Source: Alphaproteobacteria bacterium UBA998
Lineage (GTDB): Bacteria; Pseudomonadota; Alphaproteobacteria; Rickettsiales; UBA998
NCBI GenBank assembly: GCA_002291925.1
Contig: DBAY01000063.1
Coordinates: 1 to 23,557, forward strand
Direction: 5' to 3'
DNA: 23,557 nt
Shown: in pieces, positions 1-6,723 of the stretch
Numbering within the stretch: the stretch's first letter is position 1
How the letters are laid out: every line of letters begins with the position of its first letter
The notes under the pieces: generated by a model
What the model was told of the DNA's origin: nothing
The model's database searches: none
The model's input: the letters and a program-made list of their open reading frames with translations, nothing else
Program-made: the position numbers and the translations under genes

Positions 1-1361
1 TGGGCGCGGAGATTTCGCGCTACCTCACCATCCTCGGCAACCGTTCCGACCGCATGGCTATCATGCGTGCCGAGCTGGTGGAGGTGAAGGAGCTGTATGC
101 TGTTCCGCGCCGCACCGTCATCGAGGATTCCGAGTTCGAAGCCGACATCGAAGACCTCATCCAGCGTGAGGACATGGTGGTGACTGTCACCGCCGGTGGC
201 TACATCAAGCGAACGCCGCTCGCCGCCTTCCGCGCTCAGCGCCGTGGCGGCAAAGGCAAGTCCGGCATCGCCATGCGCGAGGAGGACGCGACCGAAGAGC
301 TGTTCGTCGCCAACACCCACACGCCGGTGCTGTTCTTCTCCAACTTCGGCAAGGTGTACAAGCTGAAAGTCTACCGTCTCCCGCTCGCCACCGCGCAGGG
401 CCGGGGAAAGGCGCTGGTCAACATCTTCCCGCTGGCGGAAGGGGAAACGATTAAAACCTTCATGACGCTGCCGGAGGATGAATCCACGTGGGACGGGCTG
501 AACATCATGTTCGCCACCTCGATGGGCACGGTGCGCCGTAACGACCTCTCCGACTTCCACGACATCCGCACCAATGGCAAGATCGCCATGAAGCTGGAAG
601 ATGAGGGCGAGCGGCTGGTGGATGTGAAAGTCTGCGCTGAGAACGACCATGTGCTGATTGCCGCCAAGTCCGGCAAATGCGTCCGCTTCCCGGTCGATAA
701 CGTGCGCGTGTTCAAGAGCCGCGCCTCCACGGGTGTGCGCGCCATGAAACTCGCGGATGGCGATTGCGTCATGTCCATGAGTATCCTGAAAGGCACGCAG
801 TTCAGCATGGAAGAGCGCGTGGCCTATCTGAAACTCGCCGCCGAGAAGCGCCGTGCCAGCGGTGATGCAGAGGCCGAGGCTACAGTGAATGTCTCCGGCG
901 GGCATGACGAGGAACTCGCTGAGGTCACGCTTACCGAAGAACGCGCCAGGCAGCTGGAGGAGGGGGAAGAGCTGATTCTCACCCTCACCGAGAAAGGCTA
1001 CGGCAAGCGTTCCTCTGCCTATGAATACCGCGTCACCAATCGCGGTGGGTCGGGCATCGTTAACATCATCACCAACGAGCGCAACGGACAGGTGGTGATG
1101 AGCTTCCCTGTGAAATGCGACGACCAGATTATGCTGATGACCGACAAGGGCAAGATGATCCGCACCAAGGTCTGCGACATCCGCGTCGCGGGTCGCAACA
1201 CGCAGGGCGTGCGCGTCTTCAACGTGGATAAGGACGAGCGCGTGGTCTCCGCCGTCTGCATTGACGGCGCGCAGCTCGCCGCTGCCGGTGCCGACGAGGA
1301 CGAGGGCATGGATGGCGACGTCACGATGACGGAGGCCCCGGATGCCCCAGCCGTCGAATAA
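1..1361 (+). CDS. gyrA: DNA gyrase subunit A, C-terminal part (5' end outside window)
   Basis: This is the 3' part of the gene for the DNA-cutting and wrapping subunit of gyrase, which introduces negative supercoils with GyrB. The reading frame is open from base 3, so the start lies upstream of the window. The first visible residues (EISRYLTILGNRSDR) belong to the end of the breakage-reunion domain. The rest is the beta-pinwheel DNA-wrapping domain. The GyrA box QRRGGKGKSG is at 237-266 and identifies gyrase rather than topoisomerase IV ParC. A charged Glu/Lys/Arg-rich insertion at about 800-990 sits between pinwheel blades; such insertions are common in alphaproteobacterial GyrA. The protein ends in an acidic tail (DEDEGMDGD...), a usual modulator of wrapping. 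Its last 20 bases overlap a small downstream ORF in another frame. Confidence 0.97.
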   Translation, partial: GAEISRYLTILGNRSDRMAIMRAELVEVKELYAVPRRTVIEDSEFEADIEDLIQREDMVVTVTAGGYIKRTPLAAFRAQRRGGKGKSGIAMREEDATEELFVANTHTPVLFFSNFGKVYKLKVYRLPLATAQGRGKALVNIFPLAEGETIKTFMTLPEDESTWDGLNIMFATSMGTVRRNDLSDFHDIRTNGKIAMKLEDEGERLVDVKVCAENDHVLIAAKSGKCVRFPVDNVRVFKSRASTGVRAMKLADGDCVMSMSILKGTQFSMEERVAYLKLAAEKRRASGDAEAEATVNVSGGHDEELAEVTLTEERARQLEEGEELILTLTEKGYGKRSSAYEYRVTNRGGSGIVNIITNERNGQVVMSFPVKCDDQIMLMTDKGKMIRTKVCDIRVAGRNTQGVRVFNVDKDERVVSAVCIDGAQLAAAGADEDEGMDGDVTMTEAPDAPAVE

Positions 1362-1494
1362 GGGGCTCCTTAGCCGTTTCTTCTCGCGAATCTTCCGCAA
1401 ACGGCGGCCATACGGCAACTGGGTCGAGGAATATAACCACGAACCAGCCCCCGTAAAGGACGACTTGATGGATTTGAATCAGGGGCGGCGGTAA
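1342..1494 (+). CDS. Small basic protein of 50 residues, unknown function
   Basis: I do not recognise this protein. The ORF starts inside the last codons of gyrA in a different frame and ends 9 bases before coaD, so it fills the gap between the two genes. A strong ribosome binding site, GGAGG at 1331-1335, lies six bases before its ATG and has no other start to serve. The N-terminal half is cationic and could form an amphipathic helix (LLSRFFSRIFRKRRPYG). The C-terminal half is more acidic (WVEEYNHEPAPVKDDLMD). There is no signal peptide or long hydrophobic segment, so a cytoplasmic or membrane-surface location is likely. It is probably co-transcribed and translationally coupled with gyrA and coaD. 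Chance remains possible because the ORF is short. Confidence 0.55.
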   Translation: MPQPSNKGLLSRFFSRIFRKRRPYGNWVEEYNHEPAPVKDDLMDLNQGRR

Positions 1495-1503
1495 GGCTAT
1501 TTC

Positions 1504-2022
1504 ATGACCCGCATCGGCGTTTATCCCGGCACGTTCGACCCCATCACGGTAGGGCATCTCGACATCATCCGCCGTGCGATGCATGTGGTGGACAAGCTCA
1601 TTATCGGCGTGGCGCTGGATACGGGGAAGTCGCCCATTTTCAATCTGGGGAAGCGCTCCGAGATGGTGCGCACGAGCATCGACGCGGAGCTGAATGGGGA
1701 TGCCGGCCGCATCGAGGTGCAGCCTTTTTCCGGCCTGCTGGTGAATTTCGCGCAGCAGAACGGCGCAAGTCTGATCATCCGCGGCCTGCGCGCCGTGTCC
1801 GACTTCGAATACGAATTCCAGATGGCGTGCATGAACAACCGCTTGGCGCCGCAGATTGAGACAGTGTTCCTCACCGCGTCCGATTCCAAACATTACGTAT
1901 CGTCCCGCTTCGTCAAGCAGATTGCCCGTCTTGGAGGAGATGTGTCCGCGTTCGTGTCGCCCAACGTGGCGCGCGATCTTCAGCAGCATTTCGCCCATCC
2001 AACCCCAGGGAGTTCTTCATGA
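1504..2022 (+). CDS. coaD: Phosphopantetheine adenylyltransferase
   Basis: CoaD transfers AMP from ATP to 4'-phosphopantetheine, giving dephospho-CoA, the penultimate step of coenzyme A synthesis in the cytosol. The N-terminus GVYPGTFDPITVGHLD carries the nucleotidyltransferase TxGH motif at residues 16-19. The second conserved block, around YVSSRFVKQIARLGGDVSAFV, corresponds to the ISSTxVR-type signature that closes the active site. At 172 residues it is slightly longer than the usual 160 or so, through a short C-terminal tail. Its stop codon overlaps the start of the next gene as ATGA, implying translational coupling. The gyrA-coaD order is common in alphaproteobacteria. panC, another CoA-pathway gene, lies about 2 kb downstream on the other strand. 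Confidence 0.96.
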   Translation: MTRIGVYPGTFDPITVGHLDIIRRAMHVVDKLIIGVALDTGKSPIFNLGKRSEMVRTSIDAELNGDAGRIEVQPFSGLLVNFAQQNGASLIIRGLRAVSDFEYEFQMACMNNRLAPQIETVFLTASDSKHYVSSRFVKQIARLGGDVSAFVSPNVARDLQQHFAHPTPGSSS

Positions 2023-2198
2023 AAAAAGCCTTCATTTTGTTGCTGCTTGTCAGCGCCGCCTGCAGCGCGCGCGTTGACGGCCCGGATCGCGCCCGCGTCT
2101 ATGTGCCGGGCGGTGTGGTGGTGGAAACCGGTGGCAATAACTGGAACGGCGGCCCGCCGCACTGCCCGCCGGGGCAGGCGAAAAAAGGCCGGTGCTAA
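2019..2198 (+). CDS. Small exported protein or lipoprotein, 59 residues
   Basis: No function is known to me. The ATG overlaps the coaD stop as ATGA, so translation is probably coupled. The N-terminus (MKKAFILLLLVSAAC) is a classic signal peptide ending in a cysteine at residue 15. The lipobox is imperfect, with Ser instead of Leu at -3, so lipidation is likely but not certain. The mature part is about 45 residues, rich in Gly, Val and Pro. It ends in CPPGQAKKGRC, with the last cysteine as the final residue. PPG-AKK tails of this kind occur in small envelope proteins of proteobacteria. The next gene encodes a second small lipoprotein whose C-terminus follows the same CxxGxxxKGxC spacing. Confidence 0.75.
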   Translation: MKKAFILLLLVSAACSARVDGPDRARVYVPGGVVVETGGNNWNGGPPHCPPGQAKKGRC

Positions 2199-2227
2199 CC
2201 CCTCACCGCAGACAAGGACTTCACGCC

Positions 2228-2446
2228 ATGAAACATGTTTTTCTCTCCCTCGTTCTTTTGGCGTGCCTCAGCGCCTGCTCGGATGATGCGGGCAAGGCGA
2301 GTGCCCAGGGTCGGCCATCCTCGTCCAACCCCTCCAAGCGCATGGGCTTTTCCGACATGCCGCAACGCATGCCCATCATGCGAGAGCAATATTACGGTCC
2401 TGAGGGTGCCTGTACGGTCGGCCGCCAGACCAAGGGCTGGTGCTAG
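2228..2446 (+). CDS. Small lipoprotein, 72 residues
   Basis: No function is known to me. I chose the ATG at 2228 because AAGGA at 2214-2218 gives well-spaced ribosome binding and the protein then begins with a complete lipoprotein signal (MKHVFLSLVLLACLSAC). LSAC is a perfect lipobox with cysteine 17 as the lipidated residue. Asp at +3 does not match the classical Asp+2 inner-membrane retention signal, so outer-membrane sorting is plausible. The mature chain is short, Ser/Pro/Met-rich, and ends in CTVGRQTKGWC. Both C-terminal cysteines match the spacing in the preceding lipoprotein. The gene's TAG and the TAG of convergent pyrE share the palindrome CTAG, so the two coding regions overlap at their ends. 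Confidence 0.8.
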   Translation: MKHVFLSLVLLACLSACSDDAGKASAQGRPSSSNPSKRMGFSDMPQRMPIMREQYYGPEGACTVGRQTKGWC

Positions 2447-3042
2447 GCGCTTTTCGCCTGCAGCCACCGGCTTCCCGGTTTCACGGCGGGGATATTCTTG
2501 AGATGCGCGGGCAGGGCGTCCGGCTGGTAGGTCGGCACATCGAGCGTCAGCAGGGAGACGAGCGGGAAGGGCAGGCTGTGCGTTCCGCCCGAGCGGTCGA
2601 TGAGGCTGGCCTCGGCGACCACCTTTGCGCCGAAGCTCTCTACGCATACCACGGTTTCCATCGAGGATTTGCCGGTGGTGACCACATCCTCCACCAAAAG
2701 CACGCGCTGACCCGCCTCCAGCGTGAAGCCGCGGCGCAGGGTGAACTGGCCGTCCTGCCGCTCGCAGAAGAGCGAGGGCAGGCGCAGCTGGCGGGCCATC
2801 TCGTAGCCGACAATCACGCCGCCCATTGCCGGGGCCACGACCACGTCGAAGGCATTCTTGCCGAATGTCGCCTCGATGCGCTGGGCGAGTTCCTTGCAGA
2901 GCCGGTCGGCGCGGGCAGGGTCCATCAGCACGCGGGCGCATTGCAGGTAGGTGTCGCTGTGCAGCCCGGAGGAGAGGATGAAGTGGCCCTTCAGCATGGC
3001 CTGGGTGTCAAGGAATTCCTGGGTGATGGCGGCGTCGTTCAT
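2443..3042 (-). CDS. pyrE: Orotate phosphoribosyltransferase
   Basis: PyrE joins orotate to phosphoribosyl pyrophosphate to form orotidine monophosphate, the fifth step of pyrimidine synthesis. The PRPP-binding signature VLLVEDVVTTGKS is at residues 114-126. The conserved N-terminal block KGHFILSSGLHSDTYLQC and the loop following APAMGGVIVGYE fit the family. The 199-residue length is normal. The gene begins three bases after the stop of the upstream SRPBCC gene on the same strand, so they are almost certainly one transcript with coupled translation. pyrD, the preceding pathway step, is about 13 kb away in the window in a different operon. Confidence 0.96.
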   Translation of the reverse strand: MNDAAITQEFLDTQAMLKGHFILSSGLHSDTYLQCARVLMDPARADRLCKELAQRIEATFGKNAFDVVVAPAMGGVIVGYEMARQLRLPSLFCERQDGQFTLRRGFTLEAGQRVLLVEDVVTTGKSSMETVVCVESFGAKVVAEASLIDRSGGTHSLPFPLVSLLTLDVPTYQPDALPAHLKNIPAVKPGSRWLQAKSA

Positions 3043-3045
3043 CGC

Positions 3046-3483
3046 TTAGTCTTTCATCTGATCGCTACGTTGTTTCAACTCGGACAGCCACTGGATAAGG
3101 GTGGTATCCAGCATGCGCTGGAAGCTGCGGGGCATGAGCTTGACCAGCCAGCCATCGAAGCTTTCCTCCGTTTCCACCCGCGTATGCGCCCCCTGCGAGC
3201 TCAGGCACCAGCTATGCAAGGCCTGCGTGCCGAGCGCTTTGCCCGTCCAAACCACGGACTCAAAGGGGGTGATCTCCGCAAAGGTTGATACCACGGAAAA
3301 ACCACCGCTGCGCCAACGAAAGCTTTTTCCCGGCTGCAGCTCGATATAGCCGCTTACCGAGCTGACATGGGAAAAATGGTTCGGCCAGTTAGGAATGTCT
3401 GAAAGGACAGACCAGATTTTCTCCGGTGTCGCTTCGATCAGGCAATGATGCGCGGCCCGTACAGGGAGCAAGGTTTTTGTCAT
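3046..3483 (-). CDS. SRPBCC (START-like) family protein
   Basis: The 145-residue protein has the features of the SRPBCC helix-grip fold, which forms a deep pocket for lipids or other hydrophobic ligands. These include an early AHHCLIEATPEKIWSVLSDIPNWPNHF segment (strand, helix, Trp-rich turn), a central run of beta strands, and a long C-terminal helix (LVKLMPRSFQRMLDTTLIQWLSELKQRS). Polyketide cyclase-like and coenzyme Q-binding Coq10-like proteins share this layout, but I cannot assign a ligand. There is no signal peptide, so it is probably cytoplasmic. AAGGA lies just before the ATG. The three-base gap to pyrE shows it leads that operon. A connection to pyrimidine synthesis is not evident from the fold. 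Confidence 0.75.
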   Translation of the reverse strand: MTKTLLPVRAAHHCLIEATPEKIWSVLSDIPNWPNHFSHVSSVSGYIELQPGKSFRWRSGGFSVVSTFAEITPFESVVWTGKALGTQALHSWCLSSQGAHTRVETEESFDGWLVKLMPRSFQRMLDTTLIQWLSELKQRSDQMKD

Positions 3484-3549
3484 ATTATCCCATCCTTCAC
3501 TTGCGTATTGCCAATGTCTTAGCAGGCGAATTTATTCTTCTCTGGAACG

Positions 3550-3576
3550 ATTATACGCGCACATCCCACAATGCAA
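3550..3576 (-). promoter_or_regulatory. Possible sigma-70 promoter for the SRPBCC-pyrE operon
   Basis: Read on the minus strand, TTGCAT (3571-3576) is followed after 15 bases by a perfect TATAAT (3550-3555) that overlaps the panC stop codon. The spacer is shorter than the optimal 17, but the -10 is ideal and lies about 65 bases upstream of the SRPBCC start. It would allow the operon to be expressed independently of panC. Confidence 0.45.
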
Positions 3577-4423
3577 GGTTATCGATAAGGCGAGTGCTGC
3601 CTAGCCGGGCGGCGACGAAGAGCCGTCCATGCAGGCTCGGCTCCGGCAGGGGGGCCAGCGTCCGCTCGTCACGGGCTTCGAGATAATCGATCACGAAACC
3701 CGCGTTGCGTAGCGTCGCGCGGCCTTCTTCAAGTGCTGCGTGAAGTTGCTCCCCGTCCGCGGATTTGCTGGCGATTTCCCGCATGACCATGTGGAGGAGG
3801 GGGGCTTTGGCGCGCTCCTCCGGGCCCAGATAACGGTTTCGTGAGGAGAGGGCCAGCCCGTCCGCCTCGCGCACCGTCGGGACGCCCATAATCTCGCCCG
3901 GCAGGCCCAGATCAGCGGCCATGCGGCGGATAATGAAGAGCTGCTGGTAATCCTTTTCCCCGAAGAAAGCCATGTCCGGCCGCACGGCGTTGAGCAGGAT
4001 GGTGACCACGGTCGCCACCCCGTCAAAATGGCCGGGGCGGTGGGCGCCGCACAGCACATCCGCCGCCGCGCCAACGGTGACGCGCGTGGCGGAGTAGGGC
4101 GGGTAGATATCCTCCACCTCCGGCAGCCAGACGAGGTCGGCATGCCCGGCCAGCAGTTGAAGATCCGCCTCCACGGTGCGCGGATAGCGGCTGTAATCCT
4201 CATTCGGGCCGAACTGGGTAGGGTTGACGAAAATGCTGACCACCACGTGATCGCACTGCCGCTTTGCCTCGCGCACCAGTGTCAGATGTCCTTCATGCAG
4301 TGCACCCATGGTGGGTACGAACCCGATACGGTCGCCTTGCGCACGCCATTCGGCGACAACCCCGCGCAAATTCGGGATTTCCTTCGTGGTCAGCGGCCAT
4401 GCTGCACTTGCGTGAGCGTTCAT
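3551..4423 (-). CDS. panC: Pantoate--beta-alanine ligase (pantothenate synthetase)
   Basis: PanC uses ATP to condense pantoate with beta-alanine, giving pantothenate (vitamin B5), the precursor of coenzyme A. The signature PTMGALHEGH at residues 37-46 carries the HxGH nucleotide-binding motif. Further family blocks are IFVNPTQFGPNEDYSRYPR, FFGEKDYQQL and the KMSKS-like LSSRNRYL. The 290-residue length is typical. The usual partner panB is not adjacent. It is divergent from zapE with only 45 bases between the two starts. A purine-rich stretch (GAGAAG) just before the ATG can serve as the ribosome binding site. Confidence 0.96.
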   Translation of the reverse strand: MNAHASAAWPLTTKEIPNLRGVVAEWRAQGDRIGFVPTMGALHEGHLTLVREAKRQCDHVVVSIFVNPTQFGPNEDYSRYPRTVEADLQLLAGHADLVWLPEVEDIYPPYSATRVTVGAAADVLCGAHRPGHFDGVATVVTILLNAVRPDMAFFGEKDYQQLFIIRRMAADLGLPGEIMGVPTVREADGLALSSRNRYLGPEERAKAPLLHMVMREIASKSADGEQLHAALEEGRATLRNAGFVIDYLEARDERTLAPLPEPSLHGRLFVAARLGSTRLIDNLALWDVRV

Positions 4424-4468
4424 TCTTCTCTACTAGGCGGATGAGGGAACTTCGTACCAAATCCTGCC

Positions 4469-5608
4469 ATGGCTGACGACAAAAAAACGCCGCTGGAACG
4501 CTATAGCGATATGGTTGATCGCGGCGAATTGCAGCCCGACGAGGCGCAATCCCGCGTCGCTCACTTGCTGGATGACCTGTATCAGCGAGTCACGTCGCCC
4601 GGGTTTTTCACCCTACCGCGCGGTGGCTGGCTGGCGCGGTTGTTGCGGGGGGCGCCGGAGAAGCATGGGAACGGGCTGTATCTCTGGGGCGATGTGGGGC
4701 GCGGAAAATCCATGCTGATGGATTTATTCTACGTGTCGCTGCCCATGGAGGCCAAGCGGCGGGTGCATTTCCATCGATTCATGCAGGAAGTCCATGCCCG
4801 CATCCACGAGTTGCGGCAAAGCGGGCAGCGCGGCGACCCGCTGCTGCGTCTGGCCAAGGAGGTTTCGGAGCGCTACCGGGTGCTGTGCTTCGACGAATTT
4901 CAGGTGCACGATATTGCCGATGCCATGATCCTTTCGCGCCTGTTCACGGCGTTTTTCACGCAGGGGATGTTCATCATCTTCACCTCCAACCGCCCGCCGG
5001 CTGATCTCTACTTAAACGGTTTGCAACGGGAGCGCTTCCTATCGTTCATCCAATTATTGAACGAGCGCGTAAAAGTCTTTGAACTGGCGGCGGAGGAGGA
5101 TTATCGCCGCAGCCGCATGGCGTCGCTCAACCAGGTGTACGCTTCGCCACTCGGCGCGGCGGCGAACCGCTTCTTGCGCAGCACCTTTGCCGCCTTGCTG
5201 AGCGGGGGGAAGGTGGGGACGCTCAACATCGAGGTGCAGGGCCGCACCATCCATGTGCCGCAGGCCTGCCGTGACATGGCGTTTTTCGAGTTTCAGGAGC
5301 TTTGCGGCCAACCCTTAGGCGCGGCGGATTACCTCGCGCTGGCGGGGCTGTTCCGCATCTTTCTCATCAGCGACATTCCCCGCATGGAACCCGAAATGCG
5401 TAATGAAGCCAAGCGCTTCACCACGTTGATTGATGTGCTTTATGAACAGCGCTCCATGCTGATCTGCACGGCGGAAGCCCCGCCGGAGCAGCTTTACGCC
5501 TTCGGTGACGGCAGCTTCGAGTTCGAGCGCACCGTTTCGCGCCTCATCGAAATGCAGTCGGCGGATTATCTCGGCGCTTCACGTGGCTCACTTCGTGCTG
5601 TATCGTAG
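4469..5608 (+). CDS. zapE: Cell division protein ZapE (AFG1-like P-loop ATPase)
   Basis: ZapE/AFG1 proteins are P-loop ATPases. In E. coli ZapE acts at the Z-ring during late constriction; mitochondrial AFG1 takes part in protein quality control. The Walker A motif GDVGRGKS is at residues 74-81 and the Walker B is in VLCFDEFQVHDIADAM. The sensor-like block FTSNRPPADLYLNGLQRERFLSFI is characteristic of this family. The 379-residue length is normal. There is no obvious Shine-Dalgarno before the ATG, and no better in-frame start. ispH follows after five bases, so the genes probably form an operon. Confidence 0.93.
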   Translation: MADDKKTPLERYSDMVDRGELQPDEAQSRVAHLLDDLYQRVTSPGFFTLPRGGWLARLLRGAPEKHGNGLYLWGDVGRGKSMLMDLFYVSLPMEAKRRVHFHRFMQEVHARIHELRQSGQRGDPLLRLAKEVSERYRVLCFDEFQVHDIADAMILSRLFTAFFTQGMFIIFTSNRPPADLYLNGLQRERFLSFIQLLNERVKVFELAAEEDYRRSRMASLNQVYASPLGAAANRFLRSTFAALLSGGKVGTLNIEVQGRTIHVPQACRDMAFFEFQELCGQPLGAADYLALAGLFRIFLISDIPRMEPEMRNEAKRFTTLIDVLYEQRSMLICTAEAPPEQLYAFGDGSFEFERTVSRLIEMQSADYLGASRGSLRAVS

Positions 5609-5613
5609 CAACC

Positions 5614-6558
5614 ATGGATAACCCGTTGAAAATATACCTCTGCGAACCGCGTGGCTTCTGCGCCGGGGTGGAGCGCGCCATCGACATCGTGGAACTGGCC
5701 CTGAAGAAATACGGCCCGCCCATCTATGTGCGGCATGAAATCGTGCATAACCGCTGGGTGGTCGAGAACCTGCGCGCCAAGGGCGTGGTGTTTGTTCAGG
5801 AAGTGGATGAAGTGCCAGAGGGGGGCATCACCATCTTCAGCGCGCATGGCATTGCCGAAAAAGTGGAAAAACATGCCGAGGCGAGGGGGCTGCCGGTGCT
5901 GGACGCCACCTGTCCGCTGGTGACGAAAGTGCATACGGAAGCCCAGCGCTATGAGGCGGAGGGACGGCAGATCATCCTGATCGGCCATGAGGGGCACCCG
6001 GAGGTGGAGGGCACCAGCGGGCGCGTGAAGGAGCCGGTGCTGCTCATTTCCAGCGTGGAAGATGTGGCAACACTTGAAGTGCGCGACCCTAAGCGTTTGG
6101 CGTACGTGACGCAAACGACTCTGAGCCTTGACGATACCAAGGGCATCATCGCCGCGCTGGAGGCGCGGTTTCAGGAGATTGTGGGGCCTGCCACGCGGGA
6201 CATCTGCTACGCCACGCAGAACCGCCAGAACGCTGTGCGCACGCTGGCGCCGGAGGTGGATCTGCTGCTTGTCATCGGCGCGCAGAACAGCAGCAATTCC
6301 AACCGCTTGCGCGATCTTGGCGAGGAAATGGGCGTCGAGTCCTACCTGATTGCTGATGCGGATGCGCTCGAGCCCGCATGGCTGGAGGGAAAACGGGCCG
6401 TCGGCATCACGGCCGGGGCCTCAGCGCCTGAATTGCTGGTGGAGCAGTTGATTGAGCGCTTGAAGTCGCTTCGTCACTGTGAGGTGGAACCTTTTGTTGT
6501 AAAAAAGGAAACCACGCGGTTCCGCTTGCCCGAGGCGTTGCTGGATGTAGCCAGCTAG
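5614..6558 (+). CDS. ispH: 4-hydroxy-3-methylbut-2-enyl diphosphate reductase
   Basis: IspH (LytB) is the last enzyme of the methylerythritol phosphate pathway and reduces HMBPP to IPP and DMAPP with an iron-sulfur cluster. The three conserved cluster cysteines are present: C16 in PRGFCAGVERA, C100 in DATCPLVTKVH and C198 in DICYATQNRQ. The substrate-binding blocks YVRHEIVHNRWVVENL, IFSAHGIA, LIGHEGHPEVEGT and GAQNSSNSNRL are all intact. At 314 residues it has the standard length. It follows zapE after five bases. The tRNA-Val gene behind it has its own promoter. Confidence 0.97.
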   Translation: MDNPLKIYLCEPRGFCAGVERAIDIVELALKKYGPPIYVRHEIVHNRWVVENLRAKGVVFVQEVDEVPEGGITIFSAHGIAEKVEKHAEARGLPVLDATCPLVTKVHTEAQRYEAEGRQIILIGHEGHPEVEGTSGRVKEPVLLISSVEDVATLEVRDPKRLAYVTQTTLSLDDTKGIIAALEARFQEIVGPATRDICYATQNRQNAVRTLAPEVDLLLVIGAQNSSNSNRLRDLGEEMGVESYLIADADALEPAWLEGKRAVGITAGASAPELLVEQLIERLKSLRHCEVEPFVVKKETTRFRLPEALLDVAS

Positions 6559-6564
6559 TTAGGC

Positions 6565-6592
6565 TTGCATCACGGCGGAAGAAATGTATTAT
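6565..6592 (+). promoter_or_regulatory. Sigma-70 promoter for tRNA-Val
   Basis: TTGCAT (6565-6570) and TATTAT (6587-6592) are separated by 16 bases in the short gap after ispH. Transcription would begin near 6599, about 11 bases before the mature tRNA. A GC-rich discriminator-like stretch (CACCCTCC) follows, as expected for a growth-regulated stable RNA promoter (inference). Confidence 0.6.
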
Positions 6593-6609
6593 CACCCTCC
6601 TTCCGCTGG

Positions 6610-6686
6610 GGGCGGTTAGCTCAGTTGGTTAGAGCGCCACGTTGACATCGTGGAGGTCGGAAGTTCGAGTCTTCTACCGCCCACCA
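6610..6686 (+). tRNA. tRNA-Val (anticodon GAC)
   Basis: A complete 77-base cloverleaf can be drawn by hand. The acceptor stem is GGGCGGT/ACCGCCC, the D stem GCTC/GAGC, and the anticodon stem CCACG/CGTGG. The loop TTGACAT places GAC at positions 34-36. A five-base variable loop and a T arm GGAAG/CTTCT with loop TTCGAGT follow. The CCA end is encoded (ACCA at 6683-6686). GAC reads valine codons GUC and GUU. A strong promoter lies directly upstream. No intrinsic terminator is visible behind it, so read-through into the next gene is possible. Confidence 0.96.
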
Positions 6687-6723
6687 TCATATTTTCTTCA
6701 TATTTCCGTGTTAGCCTGTAGGG

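Noticed and set aside
1321..1998. 225-codon minus-strand frame over coaD
   Set aside because: It is antisense to coaD, with no ribosome binding site or recognisable domain.
2440..3288. Long open frame on the plus strand, 282 codons
   Set aside because: It lies antisense to pyrE and the SRPBCC gene, both with clear family motifs. Its His/Gly/Leu-rich translation is typical of a shadow frame.
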